The notes: generated by a model not told the origin, from the sequence alone. Shown: positions 40,727-48,827, numbered from the stretch's first letter. The stretch is DNA of 64,000 nt from Paenibacillus sp. 32352 (GCF_002042965.1 NZ_MZNT01000016.1:62001-126000), one strand, 5' to 3'. Numbers and translations are program-made.

Positions 40727-41176
40727 ATGAACTGGGAAAATCGTACGGTTAATATGACGTTACCTGCCGAAGCGGAGTTTATAGACCCCGTGCGTTTGAC
40801 CTTGTATGGCATATGCACCAAGCTCGGCTTCTCCTACGAGGAAATTGAGGACATGAAGGTTGCCGTAGCCGAGGCATGCAACAATGTGGTCGTCCACGCC
40901 TATGATCCGGGCAGACCGGGAACGATGGATATCCGTTTCGAAATGCTGGAGAACGGGGTACGTATTTCGGTTAAGGACCATGGTCACAGCTTTGATTATG
41001 AAGAGAAAGCTCAGCAGGCCACATCGCTTCATCATAAATCAATAGAAGAGGCGAACATCGGAGGCTTGGGCATTTATTTGATGCAGGCGCTGATGGATGA
41101 AGTGGAAGTGATGAGCGAGAGGGGGACCGAGGTCATATTGACCAAACGTCTTAGTAAAAGTGAGGAAATGGTATGA
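40727..41176 (+). CDS. rsbW: Anti-sigma-B factor and serine kinase RsbW
   Basis: A 149-residue GHKL/HATPase-type protein: N-box EACNNVVVHAYDP, G1 VKDHGHSFD, G2 GGLGIYLMQALMDEV. RsbW binds sigma-B and phosphorylates RsbV. It follows rsbV by 20 bp and overlaps sigB by 4 nt (ATGA). Full length. Confidence 0.92.
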   Translation: MNWENRTVNMTLPAEAEFIDPVRLTLYGICTKLGFSYEEIEDMKVAVAEACNNVVVHAYDPGRPGTMDIRFEMLENGVRISVKDHGHSFDYEEKAQQATSLHHKSIEEANIGGLGIYLMQALMDEVEVMSERGTEVILTKRLSKSEEMV

Positions 41177-41949
41177 AAATAAATTCAGAGAGACCGGCAT
41201 TCCATATTCACGATCTGATTGCAAAATATCAGCAAACGGGTTGTAATGAGGTCGCCACCTCTTTGCTGCTGCAGTTTGAACCGATGGTCAAGATGGCTGC
41301 GGGCAAAATGTCGCGCAACCGTCCGGACCTCTATGAAGATTTGTACCAGGTGGGACAGATGTCCATGCTCCGGCTGTTTAAGCAGTTCGATACGGAGCAG
41401 GGGGTTCAATTTGAAGCTTACATGATGAAAAGCATCATAGGACATATGAAAAATTACTTGCGCGATAAGTCCTGGTATATCCAGGTACCGCGGCGCGTTA
41501 AGGAAAAAAGCGGCCGTATTCAAACCGCTATCGATATGCTGACGGTTCGGCTTGAGCGGTCACCCAATGTGGAGGAGATCGCTCAAGAGGTGGACCTTTC
41601 CGTCGAGGAGACAATCGAGATTCTGGCCGGCCGTGAATATTATCACTATGTTTCTTTGGACACGCCGTTGTCTACGGAGGACAATGGGGCCACTATCGGC
41701 GATTTGCTGAGCGAGGAGAAAGATGATTTTCAGCAGCTCGAGCGCAAGCTGGATTTGGAAGATGCGATGGCGCGGCTGAAAACCCAGGAGCAGCAGGTGC
41801 TCCACCTTGCTTATGTAGAAGGCCAGTCCCAGCGGACCATAGCGGAGCAGCTGAACGTATCCCAAATGAGCGTATCCCGTATTCAGAAGCGGGCGATTGA
41901 CAAGCTGAAGCAGTTTTTCACGGAATCCCGTGAAATTTCGGACGCTTGA
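41173..41949 (+). CDS. sigB: RNA polymerase sigma-B factor
   Basis: A 258-residue sigma-70 factor of the B/F/G group: region 2 (PDLYEDLYQVGQMSMLRLFK, QFEAYMMKSIIGHMKNYLRD), region 3 (PRRVKEKSGRIQTAIDML) and region 4 (LKTQEQQVLHLAYVEGQSQR, then TIAEQLNVSQMSVSRIQKR). The presence of rsbV/rsbW and of RsbYKM homologues upstream identifies it as the general stress sigma rather than SigF or SigG. Its promoter type occurs at several neighbouring stress genes in this window. Confidence 0.92.
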   Translation: MKINSERPAFHIHDLIAKYQQTGCNEVATSLLLQFEPMVKMAAGKMSRNRPDLYEDLYQVGQMSMLRLFKQFDTEQGVQFEAYMMKSIIGHMKNYLRDKSWYIQVPRRVKEKSGRIQTAIDMLTVRLERSPNVEEIAQEVDLSVEETIEILAGREYYHYVSLDTPLSTEDNGATIGDLLSEEKDDFQQLERKLDLEDAMARLKTQEQQVLHLAYVEGQSQRTIAEQLNVSQMSVSRIQKRAIDKLKQFFTESREISDA

Positions 41950-41994
41950 TAGCCTAGTGGACAAGCCTTCGTGTAAGCGCGTTCAGATTGCAGA

Positions 41995-42040
41995 TTTTCA
42001 ACAGACTCACGCCCTCTCGAGGGCGTAAAGTTGTTGAAAA
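41995..42040. repeat. Large palindrome after sigB; left copy of a 22-bp direct repeat
   Basis: TTTTCAACA (41995-42003) and TGTTGAAAA (42032-42040) enclose ACGCCCTC-tc-GAGGGCGT (42009-42026), so the whole segment can fold into one hairpin with an internal bulge. Bases 41995-42016 recur exactly at 42264-42285. It may act as the sigB terminator, though no T-run follows. Confidence 0.7.
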
Positions 42041-42052
42041 ACCCGGTCATAT

Positions 42053-42254
42053 AGAAAAATGTAAAAGGTGGTAGGTGGGTATCCCTCGTAGGAGCGATAG
42101 CGTCCGCCTTTGTTCTCGGAAAATACCCGCTGTAAAGCGATATAATCAAAATTTTTCCGGGAACAACAGCTAAGGGCTTTGCAAAGCAAAGCCTGCTTCG
42201 GAAGCTTGGCCGGAGGGGGATACCCCACCGGGGTACCAATGCTATTTTTCAAGC
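42053..42254. repeat. Structured dispersed repeat, copy 1 (with nested insertion)
   Basis: Related in reverse orientation to 61914-62082 and in core to 62194-62327. Shared blocks read on the minus strand: GGTGGGGTATC-CCCTCCGG, GCTGTTG, a long arm, CAAAGGCGGACGCTATCGCTCCT and CACCTTTT-CATTTTTCT. The core stem is TTTGTTCTCGGAAAA/TTTTCCGGGAACAA. A 37-bp palindromic unit (within 42171-42209) interrupts it between CTCCGGCC and GCTGTTG, a junction intact in copy 2. The element lies in the 393-bp gap between sigB and corA; no gene is present there. Confidence 0.8.
42171..42209. repeat. Short palindromic repeat (GCTTTGC family) nested in copy 1
   Basis: On the minus strand it reads AAGCTTCCGAAGCAGGCTT, then TGCTTTGCAAAGCCCTTA; it matches 62391-62428 at all but a few bases. 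Two small hairpins: AAGCTTNCGAAGC and GGCTTTGC-NN-GCAAAGYCC. Confidence 0.75.
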
Positions 42255-42263
42255 TTTACAGGT

Positions 42264-42298
42264 TTTTCAACAGACTCACGCCCTCACAAGGGCGTATT
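42264..42298 (+). terminator. Right copy of 22-bp direct repeat with terminator-like hairpin
   Basis: The 22 bases from 42264 repeat 41995-42016. ACGCCCT-cac-AAGGGCGT is then followed by ATTTTTATG, so this copy has the form of a rho-independent terminator for sigB or for read-through of the repeat element. Confidence 0.6.
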
Positions 42299-42342
42299 TT
42301 TATGCGCACCTGGTTAACACGCCTGGAGGGAGGAGATGGACA

Positions 42343-43308
42343 ATGACAATTCGACAGCTCAACATGCCTGGCGGGTGGAGATGGCATGTCGGCGATGATT
42401 TGGCCGCAATAAAGGTGGATGAGGCCTCTCGGGATGATCTTCATTCGGTCAACGGCCTTCAGCAGCTCAAAAAGCACAGCACGGTCCGCTTCCGGACACC
42501 CCGGATCCGGATGTATGATAACGGCTCGAAAGCTTTGTACGGAGCGATTCTGTACGGCAGCCCGGCTCCGCGCGAGGATCAAGAGGCTCTCTATGTGTCG
42601 TTTTACTTGGCTGAGAACGAGTTATTTACTTCCGAGCTGGATTATTCCAGCATGAGTCCTCATCTGGATGAAGAAGGACTCCATGATAGGATGAAGGGCT
42701 GCCGCACGGCGGCAGAGGGCTTCTTCGTGCTGCTGAGTGAGCTGGCTTTGGTCTGCCTGCATGGTCTGGATCTGCTCTCCGCCAGGCTGACCAAGCTGGA
42801 GCAGCGAATGAGAAGATTTAATAACGCGCACCTGCTGGACCATTTGATAGAGCGGCAGTACGATCTGCTGCATTGGCAGCACCGGATTACCCCTCTGGAA
42901 GAGCTGCTGGTAGCCGTGAAGGAGCTTTATGATCCTGAGCAGCTGGCGCGCTGCGAAGCCTATCGTGTGACGTGCCTGCGGGTGGAACGGCTTACGCTTC
43001 GAATGGCGCATTTTAACGACGAGGTGAGCACGCTTCTGGCTATGGATGAGAATATAGCGTCGTACAGAGGGAACGAGATTATGAAGACATTGACCGTATT
43101 TACGGTCGTCTGTACGCCGGCGACGGTCTTTGCGGGCTTGTGGGGTATGAATTTCAAAGAAATGCCCGAGCTGGAATATCAATGGGGCTATCCGGTATCC
43201 ATTGTATTCATTCTGCTGCTTACCCTTATCGTCTACGGATGGCTGAAGTGGAAGGGCTGGACAGGAGATTTGATCCGCGGGAAAAAGAAGGATTCCAACC
43301 TGTTTTAA
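42343..43308 (+). CDS. CorA-like magnesium/divalent metal transporter
   Basis: A 321-residue protein of the CorA superfamily. The cytoplasmic alpha/beta domain and long stalk helices (about 120-255) precede two C-terminal membrane helices, with the signature GMNF at the end of the first (VFAGLWGMNFKEMPE). This pentameric channel admits Mg2+ or Co2+. GGAGGGAGGAG lies upstream of the ATG. It is separated from sigB by a repeat-filled gap. Confidence 0.88.
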   Translation: MTIRQLNMPGGWRWHVGDDLAAIKVDEASRDDLHSVNGLQQLKKHSTVRFRTPRIRMYDNGSKALYGAILYGSPAPREDQEALYVSFYLAENELFTSELDYSSMSPHLDEEGLHDRMKGCRTAAEGFFVLLSELALVCLHGLDLLSARLTKLEQRMRRFNNAHLLDHLIERQYDLLHWQHRITPLEELLVAVKELYDPEQLARCEAYRVTCLRVERLTLRMAHFNDEVSTLLAMDENIASYRGNEIMKTLTVFTVVCTPATVFAGLWGMNFKEMPELEYQWGYPVSIVFILLLTLIVYGWLKWKGWTGDLIRGKKKDSNLF

Positions 43309-43322
43309 ACGCCGCCTGCTTC

Positions 43323-43348
43323 GTTTCAAGCTGTCAGGTACAGGGTAA
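43323..43348 (+). promoter_or_regulatory. Sigma-B-type promoter (unknown gene)
   Basis: GTTTCA (43323-43328), 14 nt, GGGTAA (43343-43348), 48 bp before the ATG at 43397. It is identical in both hexamers and spacer length to the rsbV promoter. Confidence 0.7.
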
Positions 43349-43396
43349 TGATACTTAAGCAACACATTATCCTATTGTACAAAGGCGGTGTTTGCC

Positions 43397-43714
43397 ATGA
43401 CAGTAAAACACAGTATCCCTTGCGGGGGCAATGAGGTTTCCGTTCGTCAGACCGACTCGGACAAGTTTCAAGTTACCATTCAATCCCAGGTCAATCCGCT
43501 GGGAACAGGCAATGTGTTGGAAACGTTCTCAAACCTGGACGATGCGATTCAAGCGGCAGAGCTGTTCTGTAAGCTGCACGCAGCGGCCAAGGAGCTCGGC
43601 TATCATTTGGAAGACGGTCATTTTGTAAAGCCGGACAGGCCCAAGCTGCATGTAGGGATGCTTTTGCACGAGCAAACGATGCCGGATGAGCTGGTACTGC
43701 TGCTGGAACGATAA
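43397..43714 (+). CDS. Hypothetical protein, probably sigma-B dependent
   Basis: A 105-residue soluble protein from the ATG at 43397 (GGCGGTG upstream; an in-frame GTG at 43388 is less likely). Predicted beta strands (SIPCGGNEVSVRQTDSDKFQ, then VTIQSQV) precede a helix (LDDAIQAAELFCKLHAAAKE). I do not recognise the family. The upstream promoter is an excellent sigma-B match, making it a candidate new stress protein. Confidence 0.7.
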   Translation: MTVKHSIPCGGNEVSVRQTDSDKFQVTIQSQVNPLGTGNVLETFSNLDDAIQAAELFCKLHAAAKELGYHLEDGHFVKPDRPKLHVGMLLHEQTMPDELVLLLER

Positions 43715-43745
43715 GTCCATATAGATGAAGCTTAAACAAGTAGGC

Positions 43746-43786
43746 GCAAGCAGGCGGCTGTCAAATGGAGACAGCCGCCTGCTTGC
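43746..43786 (+). terminator. Very stable terminator hairpin
   Basis: A 17-bp perfect stem: 43746-43762 (GCAAGCAGGCGGCTGTC) with 43770-43786 and a 7-nt loop, followed by GGCTTTATT. The stem is strong but the T-run short. Confidence 0.8.
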
Positions 43787-43869
43787 GGCTTTATTACATA
43801 ACATCGAGGTCCTCGTAAAAGCGCCGCGCTATGCGGGGGCATCTCTTGCGGCCGGGCATAAAAAGCATG

Positions 43870-43899
43870 AAAAAGCGATGCCCCTGAAGGAACATCGCT
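43870..43899 (-). terminator. Terminator of GlsB-YtxH unit
   Basis: On the minus strand AGCGATG (43899-43893) pairs with CATCGCT (43880-43874) and is followed by TTTTC. It ends the ytxH gene. Confidence 0.7.
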
Positions 43900-43921
43900 G
43901 GTTTGAGAGAAGCATCGGAAG

Positions 43922-44371
43922 CTACCCCTGAGAGGCTGTCTTAGCTTTATCCAACGCCTCGTGAGTGTTAGCTTCGGCGTGATCCGCCGCTTTATGTGCG
44001 GTATCGGCCGCGCGATCGGCCAGACGGTGAGCGGTATCCGCCGTTTTATCCGCTGCTTGCCGCACCTTCTCTGCCGAAGCCTCTGTTACCTTGTGCGCGG
44101 AGTCCAGCGCCTGATTTGCGGCTTCCCTGGTTTTCTCCAGCAGCTCGGTGCCTTGCCCGCTCACGGTTTCTACCGTATCCGCCGCTTTGGTTTTCACCAG
44201 CTCCAGCCAATCCTGGCTCTTGGCCTGCAGGGATTGGACTTTGGTTACAAGGTCCTCTCGCAGCTCGCGGCCTGATTTCGGTGCCAATAGAAGAGCGATC
44301 AATGCTCCGGCAGCACCTCCGATAATGGTTCCCAAAACGACATCATTTCGTTTGCTTTCCGTTGCTGTCAT
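43922..44371 (-). CDS. YtxH-domain general stress protein
   Basis: A 149-residue protein. The YtxH signature at the N-terminus (GTIIGGAAGALIALLLAPKS, then GRELREDL) forms a membrane-associated helix. A long Ala/Asp/Lys-rich helical tail of LEA-like character follows, with repeats such as ADTAHKAADHAE. Proteins of this type are desiccation and osmotic stress related. It lies 31 bp downstream of the GlsB gene, and the pair shares a sigma-B-type promoter. Confidence 0.85.
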   Translation of the reverse strand: MTATESKRNDVVLGTIIGGAAGALIALLLAPKSGRELREDLVTKVQSLQAKSQDWLELVKTKAADTVETVSGQGTELLEKTREAANQALDSAHKVTEASAEKVRQAADKTADTAHRLADRAADTAHKAADHAEANTHEALDKAKTASQG

Positions 44372-44402
44372 CGTTATCCACTCTCCTTACCATGTAATGG
44401 GT

Positions 44403-44669
44403 TTAAGATTGTTTGCCGTTTAAGGTTCTGGACAATAGCGTTAGCAGGAAGACGAATAATGCCGCTCCTACAATGGCCGGAACCACGGCGAAGCCCCCGA
44501 TGATAGGTCCCCAGGTCCCGAGCAGCAATGCCCCGAGCCATGCGCCGACGAACCCTGCAATCATCGATCCGATAATGCCCCCGGACATTCCTCCTGGCGC
44601 AATTGCCGAACCGATAGCCCCGATGACAATAGCCATGATGATCGTTATCAGCAAGCTGATCATCCCCAT
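44403..44669 (-). CDS. GlsB/YeaQ/YmgE-family membrane protein
   Basis: About 88 residues from the ATG at 44669 (GGAAGGGAG 5 nt upstream; the upstream ATG codons at 44699 and 44684 lack a site). Three glycine-rich transmembrane segments (GAIGSAIAPGGMSGGIIGSM, then VGAWLGALLLG) define the family, often called transglycosylase-associated though no activity is shown. Acid/general stress induced in other bacteria. It is first in a unit with ytxH. Confidence 0.85.
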   Translation of the reverse strand: MGMISLLITIIMAIVIGAIGSAIAPGGMSGGIIGSMIAGFVGAWLGALLLGTWGPIIGGFAVVPAIVGAALFVFLLTLLSRTLNGKQS

Positions 44670-44707
44670 CACGCTCCCTTCCATTGGGTTGTCTTGCATG
44701 ATAATTA

Positions 44708-44733
44708 GTACCCGTTAGGAGGAATCGTGAAAC
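44708..44733 (-). promoter_or_regulatory. Sigma-B-type promoter of GlsB-YtxH
   Basis: Minus strand GTTTCA (44733-44728), 14 nt, GGGTAC (44713-44708), 39 bp before the GlsB start. It matches the rsbV promoter except in the last base. Confidence 0.7.
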
Positions 44734-44738
44734 ACAAG

Positions 44739-44778
44739 AACAGCCCGAAGCATCCCGGCGGGAAGCAGAAGGGCTGTT
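44739..44778. terminator. Possible terminator stem downstream of the VOC gene
   Basis: AACAGCCC (44739-44746) and GGGCTGTT (44771-44778) pair over a 24-nt loop. There is no clear T-run on either strand, so the call is tentative. Confidence 0.35.
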
Positions 44779-44811
44779 AGGGTTTAGTGCTCGTCATAAT
44801 GGCGCAATAGG

Positions 44812-45192
44812 CTATTCATGCTCATAAAAGGTCAACCGATTGCCTGCAGGGTCCAGCACCGTGATTTCCTTTCCCCCCCAAGGTGCTGTTTCGAGTCCAG
44901 GCTTCATATATTTGTACTGCTTGGCGGAAAGCCTCGCGTAAAGGGCCTCAATATGCTTAGTTTCTATCCGAACGGCCGCACCAGGGCAGCAATCTCCGTG
45001 ATGCTCGGATAAGTGCAGCACGCAGCTTCCGTTAGAGATTTGCATGTAGAGAGGGAAGTTATCTTCATATCGATGCTCCCAGTCGAGCTCGAATTCCAAA
45101 TAATGCAAATAAAACTGTTGAGTCTTCTCGACGTCAAACATACGCAGTATCGGTATGACTGAATGGAGCTGGTATTGCTGCGGCTTATCCAT
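44812..45192 (-). CDS. VOC/glyoxalase-superfamily protein
   Basis: A 126-residue protein with paired beta-alpha-beta-beta-beta modules: VIPILRMFDVEKTQQFYLHY and the C-terminal KEITVLDPAGNRLTFYEHE. The latter is the usual metal-Glu end of the bleomycin-resistance-like branch. It may bind or modify a small electrophile or antibiotic; the substrate is unknown. The region 45193-45448 upstream shows no gene. Confidence 0.83.
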   Translation of the reverse strand: MDKPQQYQLHSVIPILRMFDVEKTQQFYLHYLEFELDWEHRYEDNFPLYMQISNGSCVLHLSEHHGDCCPGAAVRIETKHIEALYARLSAKQYKYMKPGLETAPWGGKEITVLDPAGNRLTFYEHE

Positions 45193-45448
45193 AAATATTC
45201 ATTCCTCCCTTGTCTTGCCGGGCGGTGTGTGCCCTGCATTTTCCTATATCCGCCATACTTATCGGCAGCTGTTACTAGCATATACAATAATTCCCTGCGG
45301 TACAATCCTGGTTATTTTCCTTTGCTTCACTACTGCTGCGGAGGAAGGCTTTATAAAAACGTAAGAAACGGTAGAATATGTCTACTAGATTATGTATAAT
45401 AATTCAATATTATTTATTTTTATTCACAGCAAAAGAGGTGGTTCATTG

Positions 45449-46285
45449 ATGGACATAGTCATTCGACCGATGCTATGGAATGATCTGGAGGCTGTAGGCC
45501 GGCTGCGTCCGGAGGGCTGGGGCGATATTGCACCGCAAATGCTTTATTACTGGAATGATCCCGGCTGTATGACCTTTGTTGCCGAGCGGGGAGATCGTAT
45601 AGTCGGCGTGGCTAACGCAACTTGCTGGGGGCTGACGGGATGGTTAGGCCCCATTATTGTGGAGCCCTCGTCTCGAGGTCTAGGACTGGGTTCGCGGCTC
45701 ACCCGGACCGTAATGGACGATCTCCATTCGAAGGGCTGCCGCACGCTTCAGCTTATTGCTACCGAGTTCGGCAAGCCGGTATACGAGAAGCTGGGCTTCA
45801 CCGTAGAATCCCGGTACTGCTTCTTAAAGGCGGAGCCGGAGGCCGTGATGGAAGAAGCAGGCGGATCGGGGCAGCTGAGGGCCGTTCAGGCAGCCGATCT
45901 TCCTATGATCGCAGAGCTGGACCGGAGGGCAGCTGGAGAGAACCGCATGACTGTATTGGAGAAGCTGCTTCAGCATAACGGCGGCTGGGTCGTTCCGAAG
46001 GAGGATGGGAGCGGCATTCGCGGCTATTATTTGCATGGAGCTCCGTGGAGCCCCGGTCCTATTGTGGCGAGCGATGTGGAAGCGGGGAGAATGCTGCTGC
46101 GGCAGGCTGCAGTCTCAGAGAAGCATCGCTCCATCGGGGTAAGCGAGCTTAATACGAAGGCGATAGATTATCTTCAGCAGATCGGATTGACGATCGCCTC
46201 CTACGCCGATCGCATGGTGCTGGGAGAACGTTCGGCATGGCGTCCCGATATGATTTATTCCCGTATCAGCGGCTCCCTTGGTTAA
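45449..46285 (+). CDS. GNAT-family N-acetyltransferase
   Basis: About 278 residues from the ATG at 45449 (AGAGGTGG about 9 nt upstream). The N-terminal GNAT domain has the acetyl-CoA loop PSSRGLGLGSRLTRTVM and KPVYEKLGFTVESRY. A second C-terminal GNAT-like half follows (residues about 145-278, LRAVQAADLPMIAELDRRA; Acetyltransf_18-like). The substrate is unknown. Confidence 0.85.
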   Translation: MDIVIRPMLWNDLEAVGRLRPEGWGDIAPQMLYYWNDPGCMTFVAERGDRIVGVANATCWGLTGWLGPIIVEPSSRGLGLGSRLTRTVMDDLHSKGCRTLQLIATEFGKPVYEKLGFTVESRYCFLKAEPEAVMEEAGGSGQLRAVQAADLPMIAELDRRAAGENRMTVLEKLLQHNGGWVVPKEDGSGIRGYYLHGAPWSPGPIVASDVEAGRMLLRQAAVSEKHRSIGVSELNTKAIDYLQQIGLTIASYADRMVLGERSAWRPDMIYSRISGSLG

Positions 46286-46396
46286 GCAGGCTTCATTCGA
46301 CAGCATGTTCACCCTCCTGCCTCTGTGATATAATGGAAATTGTCAGTTTATTCTTATCCATTCGACTCATGTGACAATTTTTGAGGAGGGATCGTT

Positions 46397-47356
46397 ATTT
46401 CGTACTTTATTGCTGGACTGATATCGTTTGTGATTGTATTGGTAAGCATACCTCCGCTGCGCAAGCTGGCTTACCGGATCGACTTTGTGGACAAGCCCAG
46501 GCCGGACAATGAAAGAAAGATTCATCGGGAACCGATCCCGCTTACGGCAGGAATCGCCATCTTTGCAGGATTTGTCCTTACATACCTCTTGTTTATAAGA
46601 GATAATCTGTCCCAAACCTTAGCGATCATGGCGGGCGGATTGCTCGTGCTTATGATCGGACTTGTCGACGATTGGTACAAAACGCATGGCAAAGAGCTGT
46701 CGGCTCTGCCGAAGCTGGTCGTTCAGCTGCTGGCGGCCGTCATCGTATACAAATCCGGGATCGTATTTCATGGCTTCACGAATCCGTTCACCGGGGAAGA
46801 AATTCTTCTATGGACCTGGGCGCAATTTCTGCTGACTATCACCTGGATTTTCGGCGTAACGACGGTCATTAACTTCTCGGACGGCATGGACGGACTGGCC
46901 GGCAGCTTATCGACGATTTCTGCGCTGACGCTGTTCATTGTCGCTTTGGCGAAGAATCAACCGGATTCCGCCATGATGGCGATCATTCTGGTCGGCGTCG
47001 GCTTAGGCTATCTACGCTATAACAAGCCTCCGGCCAAAGTGTTTATGGGGGATGCGGGAGCCTCGTTCATCGGCTTTATGCTCGCGGTCATTGCTTTGAA
47101 CGGCGCCTTCAAGCAGGCGACGGTCTTGTCTTTGTTTATCCCGATTCTTGCGTTAGGCGTTCCGATCTTCGATAATTTGTTCGTGGTCTTCAAACGGTTC
47201 CTGAACGGCAAACCGATTTATCAAGCGGATACGAGCCAGGCGCATTACCGGCTGTTGGCCAGCGGATTGAATCCGAAGCAGGTGCTGATGTTTTTATGCT
47301 TGATCAACGTATGCTTTGGACTGACTTCTATCATCATATTGATGCTAAAAGTATAA
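46397..47356 (+). CDS. tagO: WecA/TagO-type undecaprenyl-phosphate GlcNAc-1-phosphate transferase
   Basis: About 319 residues with about ten membrane helices and the family motifs: DFVDKPRPDNERKIHREPIP, GLVDDWYKTHGKELSALPKL, VINFSDGMDGLAGS, KVFMGDAGASFIGF and the histidine loop QAHYRLLASG. It starts lipid-linked wall polymer synthesis (teichoic acid or polysaccharide linkage units) on undecaprenyl phosphate. The usual ATG/GTG/TTG starts give a truncated first helix (GTG at 46430). GAGGAGGG at 46383-46390 is correctly spaced only for an ATT codon at 46397, which restores the full helix; a rare ATT start is therefore proposed. Confidence 0.85.
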   Translation: MSYFIAGLISFVIVLVSIPPLRKLAYRIDFVDKPRPDNERKIHREPIPLTAGIAIFAGFVLTYLLFIRDNLSQTLAIMAGGLLVLMIGLVDDWYKTHGKELSALPKLVVQLLAAVIVYKSGIVFHGFTNPFTGEEILLWTWAQFLLTITWIFGVTTVINFSDGMDGLAGSLSTISALTLFIVALAKNQPDSAMMAIILVGVGLGYLRYNKPPAKVFMGDAGASFIGFMLAVIALNGAFKQATVLSLFIPILALGVPIFDNLFVVFKRFLNGKPIYQADTSQAHYRLLASGLNPKQVLMFLCLINVCFGLTSIIILMLKV

Positions 47357-47367
47357 TGTATGTGTAC

Positions 47368-47407
47368 AAGCCTGCCGTGCTGCTTAGACGCGGACAGGCT
47401 TTTTTTG
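47368..47407 (+). terminator. Rho-independent terminator
   Basis: AAGCCTG (47368-47374) pairs with CAGGCTT (47395-47401), with an inner CCG/CGG pairing, then a T-run. It ends the tagO-like gene. Confidence 0.85.
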
Positions 47408-47562
47408 TGGGAAATTATATTTGGCCAAAAAGCAGAAAATGGGCCTGAAAAAGGGAAAATTAGCCTTTTGCCTGCATAACGGAAGGGGAAGGACAGGGAA
47501 GACCCGAATACGTATATCTTAAGCGGGATTTTTGTCGAGGAATCGCTGAGAGGAGACGGAAT

Positions 47563-48819
47563 ATGCAAAAGACGACTTTGGCTAACGGACTTACGATAGT
47601 GAGCAAGCACAACGAGCAGGCCGTGTCGACCCTGATCTGCTACTGGGTTAGGGCAGGGGGGCATTATGAGAAGCAGTATCCATACGGCATCGCGCATTTT
47701 TTGGAGCATATGCTGTTTAAGGGAACGAAGGGACGAACGAAGGAGCAGATTACGAACGATATCGAGAATTACGGCGGCAGAATGAATGCTGCGACCAGCG
47801 TGGACCGGACCCGCTATTATGCTCATGTTCCTTTTGATAAATGGAGGCAGGGCGTAGAGCTGCTGACGGATATGGTGTTCCATTCCGAATTTCCGGAGGA
47901 GGAGCTCCAGCTTGAAAAAAAGGTGGTGATCGAGGAGATCAAGAGAGCTCACGATAATCCGCGTGATCACGGGAGCCGCACGCTGCTGCGCATGCTGAGG
48001 GCCATGCACCCGGAACGGGCAGGGAATCTGGGGACGGAAGAGACGCTCACGGCGATGACCAGAGAGGATCTTATCAAGTACCATGGGCATTACTACAAGG
48101 CTAGCAATATCGTGCTGGTCGTCACAGGCAATATCGAGCATGACAAGCTTGTTGAATATATCAGCTCTCTGGATATTCCTGCATCGGAGCCTTTCACGGA
48201 GCCGTTGGATAAGCTTCAGCCGTACCAGCTCGGCGGGCGTGTCATTCATGAGGCCAGAGACATCCGGCAGGCGCATCTTCATTGGGGAATGTACGGCCCG
48301 AGCTCTTATGAGGACGATAAGTATGCTGGTTATGTGGCTCTCCACTTGTTGGGAGGCGGACACGGATCGAGGCTTAAGCGGCGTATTCGGGGAGAGATGG
48401 GGCTGGCCTACGAGGTGTGGGCTGCCATTAGCCCCATGGTTAGTGAGGGCTTCATCACGGGCTATGTCGGCACCGATCCGCTTCGGCTTGGGGATGCCAA
48501 AAACGTAATTCTTGAGGAGCTGGAGCGGATGCATCACGAACGTATCACGGACGAAGAACTGGAGAGGGCCCAGAATGCGATTATCGGCAGGCATATGATC
48601 TCTCAGGATCAGACGGAAGCAGTGAACAGCAGGCTGGCCTCCGAGCAGCTGTATCGGATCCAGACAGACCCGCACTATTTTGCCGCACAAATCCGCAGCG
48701 TGACGCCGGAGGACGTCATGGCGTTCGCCCGGAGCTACCTGCGCAAGGATCAAATGCTGTTCGTCCAAGTCAGCCGGGCGGAAGAGGCCGGGCAGGATGA
48801 GGGCCATAAGGCAGTATAA
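47563..48819 (+). CDS. M16-family zinc metallopeptidase
   Basis: A 418-residue inverzincin with the H45-F-L-E48-H49 zinc motif (GIAHFLEHMLFKGT) and the downstream Glu (KKVVIEEIKRAHDN). The second, inactive M16 C-terminal domain is present (HLHWGMYGPSSYEDDKY, LGGGHGSRLKRRIRGEMGLA). It is of mitochondrial-processing-peptidase/YmxG size, with no signal peptide. The substrate is unknown. It is bordered by terminators on both sides. Confidence 0.9.
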   Translation: MQKTTLANGLTIVSKHNEQAVSTLICYWVRAGGHYEKQYPYGIAHFLEHMLFKGTKGRTKEQITNDIENYGGRMNAATSVDRTRYYAHVPFDKWRQGVELLTDMVFHSEFPEEELQLEKKVVIEEIKRAHDNPRDHGSRTLLRMLRAMHPERAGNLGTEETLTAMTREDLIKYHGHYYKASNIVLVVTGNIEHDKLVEYISSLDIPASEPFTEPLDKLQPYQLGGRVIHEARDIRQAHLHWGMYGPSSYEDDKYAGYVALHLLGGGHGSRLKRRIRGEMGLAYEVWAAISPMVSEGFITGYVGTDPLRLGDAKNVILEELERMHHERITDEELERAQNAIIGRHMISQDQTEAVNSRLASEQLYRIQTDPHYFAAQIRSVTPEDVMAFARSYLRKDQMLFVQVSRAEEAGQDEGHKAV

Positions 48820-48827
48820 ACAAACAT

